Part shown: in pieces, positions 45,065-53,110 of the stretch | How the letters are laid out: each line of letters opens with the position of its first letter | Numbering within the stretch: position 1 is the first letter of the stretch | From: Winogradskyella psychrotolerans | Lineage (GTDB): Bacteria; Bacteroidota; Bacteroidia; Flavobacteriales; Flavobacteriaceae | Length of the DNA: 64,000 bases | Assembly: GCF_018860565.1 (NCBI RefSeq) | Contig: NZ_JAHKPS010000009.1 | Location: 256,763 to 320,762 of the forward strand | Direction: 5' to 3' | Notes under the pieces: model-generated | The model's database searches: none | What the model was told of the DNA's origin: nothing | Seen by the model: only the letters and a program-made list of their open reading frames with translations | Position numbers and translations under genes: made by a program

Positions 45065-47011
45065 TTAGTTTCCGATTTTAGTCTTAACAGTTTTAAGAAC
45101 GTCTTGATTAATTTCTACCTTAAAACGCTTGTATAATTCATTAATCCAATTGGTTTCTATTTCCTCTTGGTAATTATTAATTACATTTCCTTTAGCTTCT
45201 TCCAATGTTTTTTGTCCTGCTGGTAAAACCGCTTTTACATCTATAACATGAAAGGCTTCATTATGTTCATATACTTTAGAAACGCCTTTTACAGCTTTAA
45301 AGTCTGAAGGCAAAATAGGATCATCTGTTTTGTATGTTCCTTTTGTAAAAATCACATTTTGCTTGTCTTTAGTGTTTACTGCTTTTTTAATTTCGTCTTC
45401 AGATTTTCCTTTCTTCATCAGCTTAAGGATCTTCTTCATGCTAGATTTTTCTGCAGAAGAAGCAATAACCACATCTACTCTATCACTCCATTGATACTTA
45501 GATTTGTTTTTATTGTAGTAAGCTTCTAAACCTAAAGTGTCTTTTGCGGCTTTATTCCACACTTCTTTTTCCATAAGGTCAAATAACAATAATCCATCTC
45601 TATACTCTTTTAGGATGTTTGCAAATTCTTGGTTCTCTTCTTCTAAATTATCTTCTCTATATTTAAAAATTGAGTTTTCAAAAAAGCTTTCGAACTCCTT
45701 ATCTATTACAATAGCAAAAGGTGTTTTTTTTCCTGCGTATATACGTTGTGCTTTTATTAAGTGATTTCCAAATTCTTGGTAAGTAAATGGTCTACTATTA
45801 ATAGAAAAAACGGTTTCATTCGTTTTAAAATTCTCTGGTAATTTCCAAGAACGATTATAAAAATCATTGTTTAGTAACTTTGTGAAGTAAGGCTTAGCAT
45901 CTGCACTATATGTTATTTCATATTGCTTCTTAAGCTTATTTAACATAGCTTCATTAATCAATTTAGATCTCGAATCTCTTTTTACTTTAGCTTCAAAAGA
46001 TGCTTTTACATCTTCAAATGATTCTATAGGACTTAGTTTAATACGTTTTACAATGTGCCAACCATAAGCACTTTTAAAAGGTTCACTAACATCGCCATCA
46101 TTTTTTAAAGCAAAAGCCACGTCTTCAAATTTTGCAGAACTTAACTGTCCGCTTTTAAAAGGTTTTATTTCGCCACCATTAGCAGCCGAACTTCTATCTT
46201 CAGAAAATTGCTTTGCCAAAGCCTCAAAGCGTTCACCTTGTTTTAGTTTCTTATAAATTTCCTTAATACGTTGCTCAGGATTATGTAACGAATCTTTAGT
46301 GGACTTTAAGTTTACCATAATATGAGCAGCAGAAATGGTTCCTCTAGATTTTCGCTTATCATTAACTTTAACAACATGGTAGCCAAATTGGGTTCTAAAA
46401 GGCATTGAAATTTCACCTACAGCAGTATTAAACGCGGCAGATTCAAAATCGTAAACCATCTTAAAAGCAGAAAAATACCCTAAGTCTTCAATAAAAATCG
46501 TACTACCATTGTGCATTTCTGTCTTTACTTTGTCAAAGCCCTCTTTTAAAGCTCGTTCTCTTAAAGCTAATACTTCATTGTAAGCTTTTAAGGTGTCTTT
46601 TGCCGTCTCCTCTAAACGCACTAAAATATGAGAAGCATTAATATCTATATTACTACGATCATAAGCTTCTTTGACCAAAGCTTCTGTAACTTCGTTTTCT
46701 GAAATATAATTTTTTATTAATTGCTTTTTATATCTCGAAAATTCACGTTTATAGGTTTCATCTTCATTAATTTTTAAACGCTTAGCTTCTTTTAGCTTTA
46801 ATTGATATTCAGTAAATAATTTTAAATAGCCATCAACATCTTTTTGGCTTTCATCTTTTACTAAATCTAAATTTTTGTTATAAACTCTTAAAAATTCTGA
46901 AGCCATAATTGGCTCATCATCTACTTTTAGAAGCACCTCATCTTTATCTTGAGAAAAAGTAAAATTCAGTGTAAAAAGCACTAAAAACAAACATCTGTAT
47001 TTAAGACTCAT
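45065..47011 (-). CDS. PpiD/SurA-like peptidyl-prolyl isomerase with two parvulin domains
   Basis: The 648-residue protein has a signal peptide (LVLFTLNFTFSQ), a chaperone domain (VLLKVDDEPIMASEFLRVYN) and two parvulin domains at about residues 120-225 (INASHILVRLEETAK, FGYHVVKVNDKR) and 225-330 (ISAAHIMVNLKSTKDS, YGWHIVKRIKLS). A long C-terminal part of unknown fold follows. It is the first gene of the operon of three foldases and MoxR, with a good promoter upstream. Confidence 0.93.
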   Translation of the reverse strand: MSLKYRCLFLVLFTLNFTFSQDKDEVLLKVDDEPIMASEFLRVYNKNLDLVKDESQKDVDGYLKLFTEYQLKLKEAKRLKINEDETYKREFSRYKKQLIKNYISENEVTEALVKEAYDRSNIDINASHILVRLEETAKDTLKAYNEVLALRERALKEGFDKVKTEMHNGSTIFIEDLGYFSAFKMVYDFESAAFNTAVGEISMPFRTQFGYHVVKVNDKRKSRGTISAAHIMVNLKSTKDSLHNPEQRIKEIYKKLKQGERFEALAKQFSEDRSSAANGGEIKPFKSGQLSSAKFEDVAFALKNDGDVSEPFKSAYGWHIVKRIKLSPIESFEDVKASFEAKVKRDSRSKLINEAMLNKLKKQYEITYSADAKPYFTKLLNNDFYNRSWKLPENFKTNETVFSINSRPFTYQEFGNHLIKAQRIYAGKKTPFAIVIDKEFESFFENSIFKYREDNLEEENQEFANILKEYRDGLLLFDLMEKEVWNKAAKDTLGLEAYYNKNKSKYQWSDRVDVVIASSAEKSSMKKILKLMKKGKSEDEIKKAVNTKDKQNVIFTKGTYKTDDPILPSDFKAVKGVSKVYEHNEAFHVIDVKAVLPAGQKTLEEAKGNVINNYQEEIETNWINELYKRFKVEINQDVLKTVKTKIGN

Positions 47012-47060
47012 AATTTATTCTTCTATATTATTGTGAAATGTATTCGTTTTTCAAACTCAG

Positions 47061-47090
47061 CAAAAATAACATAAATAGCTTATTTAACAA
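47061..47090 (-). promoter_or_regulatory. Promoter of the foldase operon
   Basis: On the minus strand TTG (47090-47088) is followed after 19 bases by TATTTTTG (47068-47061), an exact -7 match. The predicted leader is about 43 bases. Confidence 0.6.
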
Positions 47091-47295
47091 GCAGTTTAAA
47101 AGGCATTATTTTAATAGTTTTTACGTGTAGCATAGCAAAAATCGCACTAGATTTACAGGCTGTATTATTTTATAACCTTTCAAGACTAAAATTGTAATAA
47201 TTTAAAAAGATGATTTTAACAATTAAAACTGTTTAACGTCGATTAGTTAAAACTATTGCTAATGGTTTTAATACATTTATAAAAATTCCCTCAGC

Positions 47296-47754
47296 ATGCG
47301 GTATTCCACTGAAATATTAATTAAAAAACCCATTTCAGAAGTCATAAAAAAACTAAAATCCTCCGATAATTTAAAACATTGGCAAGAAGGCTTAGTTAGT
47401 ACAGCACATATTTCTGGTACACCAAATGAACTTGGAGCAAAAATGCGACTGAACTATAGTTTTGGAAAACGTAAAATGGAAATTATAGAAACCGTTACCA
47501 TGCAAGATTTTCCTAATAAAATTTACAGTACTTATACAACCAAAGGCATTCGCAATATACAAGAAAACCATTTTAAATCGATTGAAAATGAGTTTACAAA
47601 ATGGATTTCTATAAATGAGTTTCAACCTACAAATTTTAAAATGAGCATGATGTTGCTTTTAATGCCTAAAGCTTTTAAAAAACAGACAAAAACGTATATG
47701 ACTAACTTTAAAAATTTTGTAGAAAAAGGAACCTCTGTTTATAATAAAGAATAA
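47296..47754 (+). CDS. SRPBCC (START-like) family protein
   Basis: The 152-residue soluble protein has the SRPBCC pattern of N-terminal strand and helix (RYSTEILIKKPISEVIKKL...HWQEGL), central antiparallel strands (AKMRLNYSFGKRKMEIIETV) and a long C-terminal helix (MPKAFKKQTKTYMTNFKNFVEKG). Such proteins bind hydrophobic ligands in a cavity. No catalytic residues can be named. It is followed after 13 bases by a small conserved gene. Confidence 0.8.
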   Translation: MRYSTEILIKKPISEVIKKLKSSDNLKHWQEGLVSTAHISGTPNELGAKMRLNYSFGKRKMEIIETVTMQDFPNKIYSTYTTKGIRNIQENHFKSIENEFTKWISINEFQPTNFKMSMMLLLMPKAFKKQTKTYMTNFKNFVEKGTSVYNKE

Positions 47755-47767
47755 AAAAATTACATCA

Positions 47768-48007
47768 ATGCGGAAATTAAAATTAATATGGGATTTTAGA
47801 GGACCTGCTGGACAGAAAACGGCAGAGCATCATTTAATACACCTAAAAGAATATATTGCAATTAACAAATTAAACATTACAATTACTGGCGTTGAATCTA
47901 TAAGTGATATGCACAGTTTAGCATATTTAGTAGTTGATGAATCTGAAATGAAACCCATTAGAGATGCTTTAAAACCTCATAGAGGACAAGTGTATTCTGA
48001 AGCATAA
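47768..48007 (+). CDS. Small conserved hypothetical protein, 79 residues
   Basis: The 79-residue soluble protein has a beta-alpha-beta-like pattern (KLKLIWDFRGPAG, HHLIHLKEYIAINK, ITITGVESIS, LAYLVVDESEMKPIRDAL). It contains two adjacent histidines at residues 21-22 and one near the C-terminus. The pattern is ferredoxin-like, but I do not recognise the family. It lies in operon distance after the SRPBCC gene. Confidence 0.72.
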   Translation: MRKLKLIWDFRGPAGQKTAEHHLIHLKEYIAINKLNITITGVESISDMHSLAYLVVDESEMKPIRDALKPHRGQVYSEA

Positions 48008-48215
48008 ATAAGTTCTTTTTTACTCCAAACAAATACCAAACACTAACCCAAACCGCTAACCACCAGTGATTTGAGTTTTTAAAAACTTTAAACTACCTTC
48101 GTTTAAAATTGAATAGCATACCTACATCTCGTTTCTTTACGTATTTAAATGCTTTTTACCAGTGAATTATTAACGGTAATTTACAATTTTGCTAACCGCA
48201 AATTAAATGTTAGTT

Positions 48216-49427
48216 ATGAAAAAAATTATACCAATACTCTTTTTACTATTGTTATTAGGTTGTAGTGAAGACAGACGCGTTTCTGAGACACCAGAACCAT
48301 CAGCAAACCTCCCAATAATATCAATAACAACCGAGAACCTATCACCTATTGTTTCTAAAGAAGACTATTTAAATGGAAGCTTAGAAATATCAGGAGAAAG
48401 TATTGACAACAACCTGTTAGCTGATCTCAAAATTAGAGGTAGAGGAAATACAACTTGGAATTTCCCTAAAAAACCATATCAAATAAAATTTGACTCTAAA
48501 GAAAGTGTTTTAGGAATGCCTGAAGACAAAAAGTGGATTTTATTAGCAAATTATACAGACAAAACAATGCTACGAAATGAAGTCGCATTTGACTTGAGCA
48601 GATTTAGCGATTTAGACTGGACTCCAGAGAGTCGTTTTGTTGAACTTTTTATAAATAGTGAATATTTAGGCGTCTATCAGATTACCCAAAAAGTAGAAGA
48701 ATCTTCCAATAGGGTAAATATTGGAGATGATGGCTACCTACTAGAGGTAGACCAACTTTCTAGACTAGACGAAGACGACGTTTATTTTGAAACAAGTCAT
48801 TATTTATTCAACATTAAAGAACCTAGCCTCAATACTGAAGACAATGCGTATAATATTATAAAAAACTATATCGAATTAACCGAAAGCGTACTCTTAGGAG
48901 ACAATTTTAGCGACCCTATTAATGGATATGCTAAATATATAGATGTAGATTCTTTTATAGACTGGTATCTTGTAAATGAAATAACAAAAAACAATGATGC
49001 TATCTTTTACTCTAGTGTTTATATGAACTACATCCCTGGCGGTAAATTAAAAATGGGACCAATATGGGATTACGACATTAGTCTTGGTAACATTAACTAT
49101 AACGGAAATGATACTACAGATGGGTTTTGGATTAAAAATGCCACTTGGTATTCTCGCCTTTTTGAAGATCCTATTTTTGTTGAAAAAGTAAAATCTAGAT
49201 TTAATTATTTTTATAACAATAGAAGCCTTTTTCAAGAAAAAATTAACTCAAATTCTTCCTTTTTATATGAAGCACAAGAAAGAAACTTTAATACTTGGCC
49301 CATTTTAGGCGTCTATGTTTGGCCTAACAATGTCTTTTACCCAACATACGACGAAGAAGTCACCTATCTAGACCAGTGGCTTAATGATAGATTAGAGTGG
49401 CTTAACACCTCCTTCAATAATTTGTAA
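48216..49427 (+). CDS. CotH kinase family lipoprotein
   Basis: The product (403 residues from the ATG at 48216) has a lipoprotein signal (IIPILFLLLLLGCSED). The CotH domain shows LADLKIRGRGNTTWNFPKKP, MPEDKKWILLANYTDKTMLRN, FINSEYLGVYQITQKVE and the metal-binding PIWDYDISLGN. CotH proteins are kinase-fold enzymes that phosphorylate surface proteins in spore formers; the role in Bacteroidetes is unknown. An in-frame ATG three codons upstream is also possible. A decayed gene follows. Confidence 0.9.
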   Translation: MKKIIPILFLLLLLGCSEDRRVSETPEPSANLPIISITTENLSPIVSKEDYLNGSLEISGESIDNNLLADLKIRGRGNTTWNFPKKPYQIKFDSKESVLGMPEDKKWILLANYTDKTMLRNEVAFDLSRFSDLDWTPESRFVELFINSEYLGVYQITQKVEESSNRVNIGDDGYLLEVDQLSRLDEDDVYFETSHYLFNIKEPSLNTEDNAYNIIKNYIELTESVLLGDNFSDPINGYAKYIDVDSFIDWYLVNEITKNNDAIFYSSVYMNYIPGGKLKMGPIWDYDISLGNINYNGNDTTDGFWIKNATWYSRLFEDPIFVEKVKSRFNYFYNNRSLFQEKINSNSSFLYEAQERNFNTWPILGVYVWPNNVFYPTYDEEVTYLDQWLNDRLEWLNTSFNNL

Positions 49428-49453
49428 TTTACTTTTTTAAACACTAATGCACT

Positions 49454-49832
49454 ATGAGATTTTCATCCTGTTTAATCTTTATTTTTGATTTTTTCATTCG
49501 CACAAAGTCAAAGTTCAGAAAACCTCTTAACTAATAGAGCTCCTTGTACTTTTGAAATAACTAAAGACCAACTAACCGCTAATAAATTAACTTTAAAATG
49601 TGCTGCTCTTCTTGAAAATAAACCTTTTGAAATTGAAAACTTTAAAATTAAATTCAAAGGTCACGCCACAATAGCTGTTTCAGGAAATTCACTCAATGCC
49701 AAATCTCATTCTCTAGCAAAAAAGCTCAAGGTTGGTGATTATGTTACCATTTTTTAAATAGAAAATATCATTCTCAATGGGAGAAAATCTCAAGAATACA
49801 AAACATTGATTATTAAACTAGTTACACCTTAA
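49454..49832 (+). pseudogene. Decayed secreted protein with GldM-like C-terminal domain (frameshift and premature stop)
   Basis: An ATG at 49454 begins a signal-peptide-like stretch (MRFSSCLIFIF) but leaves the frame. Removing one base near 49487 would restore a normal signal peptide ending IFSFAQSQ that joins the frame beginning at about 49485. That frame then runs to a TAA at 49755-49757 directly after DYVTIF, yet the same frame continues past this stop with IENIILNGRKSQEYKTLI and IKLVTP to a TAA at 49830-49832. The segment FKIKFKGHATIAVSGNSLNA with KVGDYVTIF resembles the C-terminal domain of GldM as I remember it. Two separate lesions make a pseudogene likely. A 90-residue shortened protein from the TTG at 49485 is the alternative. 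Confidence 0.65.
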
Positions 49833-49850
49833 TTTAATAAATACGAACAC

Positions 49851-50735
49851 TTATTCTTCATGTCGTCTTTCAGCATATTCATAGCCTTCTATCCACCATT
49901 TTTCCATTAATCGCTTACTAAATATCAATGAATTTTCTGTAAGACTCGTTGGAGTATAATATAAATTCAACTTCACATTATTATGCTTTGCGGCAAGCTT
50001 TCCAATGATAACATCATTTTTTTCGACCTGATCCAGCAAATGACCAAATAAACTAATCATTAATGAAAATGGATTTTTTCCTAAAACTTTTTGTTTTCCT
50101 AATGTTTCAGCTTCTAACACAATAGCGTCAACTTCTGTTGCTCCTCTTCGTATTGCCTCTCTAATAGGAATAACACTTCCTAATCCACCATCTGCATATT
50201 CATAACCATCAACTTTAGCCAAAGACATAAATGGTATATAGTTACAAGAAATCCAAATCCAATTGCAAAACTCTTCGTAAGAACACTCTTGTATAGATTT
50301 ATACTCTACACGATTCATAGACAAGTTAGATACCGTAACCACGACATCGTGCTTTTCTTTTTTAATTTTTGTGTATTCGGCAAAAGTTACATTTTTTCTA
50401 ATATTTCGTCTGAGCGCTTTACTTTCTCCAAAAGTTCGTCTTCGTCTTATAAACTGCCATAAAGAATTTACAAAATCAATAGACACATATTCTCTATCTC
50501 CTTTTTTACGTTGTATAAAAGGACTTACACTAAAAATGTCGTGTTGTTGCACATTTGTAAAAATATCGTAGAGCTTTCCTATTTCATTAGCAGCCAAGTG
50601 TGGTACTAAAAGACTTCCTGTAGAGGTCCCTAAAAACATATCGTAATTATGTTTTTCACGCTCTATTAAGTACTGAGCAACACCACCCGCAAACGCACCT
50701 TTACTTCCACCTCCAGATATTACTAATGCTCGCAT
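49851..50735 (-). CDS. Patatin-like phospholipase
   Basis: The 294-residue protein has the patatin oxyanion motif SGGGSKGAFAGG (about 6-17), the nucleophile elbow LGTSTGSLLVP (Ser at about 40) and the catalytic aspartate in YADGGLGS. It would hydrolyse lipid acyl chains. There is no signal peptide. The start overlaps the stop of the M1 peptidase gene by one base (TAATG), so translation is probably coupled. Substrate unknown. Confidence 0.92.
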   Translation of the reverse strand: MRALVISGGGSKGAFAGGVAQYLIEREKHNYDMFLGTSTGSLLVPHLAANEIGKLYDIFTNVQQHDIFSVSPFIQRKKGDREYVSIDFVNSLWQFIRRRRTFGESKALRRNIRKNVTFAEYTKIKKEKHDVVVTVSNLSMNRVEYKSIQECSYEEFCNWIWISCNYIPFMSLAKVDGYEYADGGLGSVIPIREAIRRGATEVDAIVLEAETLGKQKVLGKNPFSLMISLFGHLLDQVEKNDVIIGKLAAKHNNVKLNLYYTPTSLTENSLIFSKRLMEKWWIEGYEYAERRHEE

Positions 50736-52708
50736 TAATTTCTTTTTTGTTCTAATTCTTCAGATAACTGCTTGGCAAACTTAACCAAACGCCAATTATG
50801 ATGTGATTTTGCGTTTTCTAAATTAGACATACAGTCTTCATTACAAGATTTTATCATTTTTAAATACTGAAACGCCTTAATTCTTAAATCTGCATTGTAC
50901 TTCTCACCTGTATAACCTATCAATTCTTGAAATAAAGCTTGTTTGTTATCTGCTTTATAAAACGGTGTACTAAGATTTAAAACAATCCATAACAACCGTA
51001 CATTTTTATCATTAAAACCAACAATATCTCTTGTTTTAAAAAGATAAGCCGATCGATCCTCAGGAAAACTAGACCAAAGATTGTACAATGCGTTTTCTAT
51101 GGTAATGTACGACTTATCATCCAAAAGCGACTCATAATCTTCCTTTAAATTAACAGGTATTTGCCTCACATATTTAGAGATAGCCTGACGAACTTTTAAA
51201 CCATTGTTAAAGGTTTCAGGTGTTACCAATTCTGGTACTTGTGATATAATTTTCGCTTTTGCCTCATCAGACACGTAATACTTGAGATATTCAGAACATT
51301 TAGATGATTTTGCCTGACAGTCTACCATCAAAAACTCATTGATATAAGTAGATTGTTGTTTCAATATATCAAAAGCATTATCCACAGGAAAATCTTTTTG
51401 CTTTATCCATAAGTTCACAAAACTAGACAAAGAGCGTCCATATATACGCTCTACTTCCTTTATAAAATCGGAAGTTTCAGCATTTTTAAATTTATATTTT
51501 TCCAAATAATTTATTACAGCTTGCCTAAAAACTCGATCTCCAACTTTAGTTCGTAGCGCATGTAAAACCCACGCCCCGCGCTGATAAAATGTTAGACTAC
51601 TAGATTTAGGATTTAGAAGCGATGTTCCATTGCCTGAAATATCTTGCTTTCCTAAATCTATTGATGATTCTAAAAGTTTAAAATAAAAATAATTTTCACC
51701 AAAAACATCCTTTTCTGCTAAAAGCGCATAATAAGTTGCAAACCCTTCTTGTAACCAATGATGCGCTCCAGACTTAGCTGTTACCAAATCACCAAACCAT
51801 TGATGCGCAAGCTCATGAGCATTAACGTTTACATAGTTTTTATCATTAAAACCTATAGAATCTACCACAAAAGCATCAGAAAAAATAGTAAGGCTTGTGT
51901 TTTCCATACCTGCATACAGAAAATCATGTACAGGCACTTGTTTATAATTTTGCCATGGGTAAGCAACTCCAATTTCTTCTTCTAGAAAATCGAACATTTG
52001 CTTAGAATAACGATACGTTGGCTCAACTTTTAAAGAATCTTCTGGATAGTAGTAATATTCTAAAGGAATACCACTTTTAGAGGTTTCTGTTTTCTTATCA
52101 TATTTACCAACAACAACAGCAACCAAATAACTAGACATTGGATGCTTCATATCATATTCCCAAAGCACATGTCCATCATTGTCTGATTTAGATTTTAAAA
52201 CTCCATTTGAAATAACCTGATATGTTTTTGGTGCAACAAATTTTAAATCAAACTCAATTTTATCATTTGTATCATCTAGACTTGGCAACCAATTACTTGT
52301 ATATTTCCCTTGACCTTGTGTCCAAATTTGATTCCTTCCTTCATTTTCCCAACCAACAAAATACATCGCCTTTTTAGGAGAAGCAAAAAACAAAAAACTT
52401 AGATTATAAGTCTTCCCTTTTTCAAAACTGTGATATATTTTTAGCTTTTTACCATCATTACTAAAGTTTATTTCAGAACCATCAATAGCAACATGTATAA
52501 ACTTCATATTAATGGCGTCTAAATAAATAGAATCAGTAGATCTAAGAATATCAAACTTTGCATCATAGGAGTTATATTTTGTGCTATCAACCTGAAATTG
52601 ATTAAAAACAATTAAAGCTTCTACTTTTTTAAAATCCACATAGTCTGTTTGTTGTGCAACCGAAACACTAGCTAAACACGCACACAAAATGATAAAAAAA
52701 TTCTTCAT
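50735..52708 (-). CDS. M1 family metallopeptidase (aminopeptidase)
   Basis: The 657-residue exported protein (signal ending SVSVAQQ) has the exopeptidase GMEN motif (YAGMENTSLTIF), the zinc site HELAHQWFGD and the third zinc ligand in WLQEGFATYYALLAEKDVFG. The catalytic domain lies in the middle and helical repeats at the C-terminus. It would remove N-terminal residues from peptides in the periplasm. No type IX C-terminal sorting domain is visible, since the end is helical. Confidence 0.94.
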   Translation of the reverse strand: MKNFFIILCACLASVSVAQQTDYVDFKKVEALIVFNQFQVDSTKYNSYDAKFDILRSTDSIYLDAINMKFIHVAIDGSEINFSNDGKKLKIYHSFEKGKTYNLSFLFFASPKKAMYFVGWENEGRNQIWTQGQGKYTSNWLPSLDDTNDKIEFDLKFVAPKTYQVISNGVLKSKSDNDGHVLWEYDMKHPMSSYLVAVVVGKYDKKTETSKSGIPLEYYYYPEDSLKVEPTYRYSKQMFDFLEEEIGVAYPWQNYKQVPVHDFLYAGMENTSLTIFSDAFVVDSIGFNDKNYVNVNAHELAHQWFGDLVTAKSGAHHWLQEGFATYYALLAEKDVFGENYFYFKLLESSIDLGKQDISGNGTSLLNPKSSSLTFYQRGAWVLHALRTKVGDRVFRQAVINYLEKYKFKNAETSDFIKEVERIYGRSLSSFVNLWIKQKDFPVDNAFDILKQQSTYINEFLMVDCQAKSSKCSEYLKYYVSDEAKAKIISQVPELVTPETFNNGLKVRQAISKYVRQIPVNLKEDYESLLDDKSYITIENALYNLWSSFPEDRSAYLFKTRDIVGFNDKNVRLLWIVLNLSTPFYKADNKQALFQELIGYTGEKYNADLRIKAFQYLKMIKSCNEDCMSNLENAKSHHNWRLVKFAKQLSEELEQKRN

Positions 52709-53110
52709 AGATAATATTAAACAACAATATGACCAAAATACATCTTTCTATAATTTTATATTGGTCATTTAACAAAATAGTAAGTTTTAGATTCAATACA
52801 TAACAACTGAGTTACAGACAAAGTTTTCAAAAAGCTTAGCTCCTTCAATCTAATTCCTCAAAAATTTGTTTTTAAAAACACTATACTAATGAGTGCCACT
52901 GGTAAGAAAAAGTGTTAAGAAAATCACTAAAACTACAAATATTCAATTTGACAACGTTTTGAGATAAAGCACCTTATTAACGAAAACATTTTCCTGTAAT
53001 ATCAAATTAAAATCTTTGCGCCTTTTCACACCATTAATTTATTTCAATAAAATAATCAAAGAGCCGTTTTGAACTTTTACTTTATAACGAAATAGTTTAA
53101 TTTCGTTCTC
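52709..53110. other. Intergenic region between divergent M1 peptidase and recG
   Basis: About 400 bases without a convincing gene. It holds an imperfect inverted repeat of 11 bases per arm (tgaccaaaata / tatattggtca, 52730-52767) just upstream of the M1 gene, and a perfect 8-bp inverted repeat next to the recG start. I see no clear promoter matching the full consensus; aatctttg at 53011-53018 is one base off the -7 element. Confidence 0.5.
53086..53107. repeat. Perfect 8-bp inverted repeat at the recG start
   Basis: aacgaaat at 53086-53093 and atttcgtt at 53100-53107 flank 6 bases and end 3 bases before the recG ATG. In RNA the hairpin would cover the ribosome binding site. As DNA it could be an operator half-site pair. 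No regulator is evident. Confidence 0.6.

Noticed and set aside
48008-48206. Possible small RNA or gene in the gap before CotH
   Set aside because: The stretch is AT-rich without a hairpin followed by T, without a full promoter and without a supported reading frame.
50735-52708. M1 aminopeptidase as a type IX secretion substrate
   Set aside because: The C-terminus is helical and lacks the beta-rich type A sorting domain and the CHU_C domain, so a plain periplasmic or outer-membrane-associated location is more likely.
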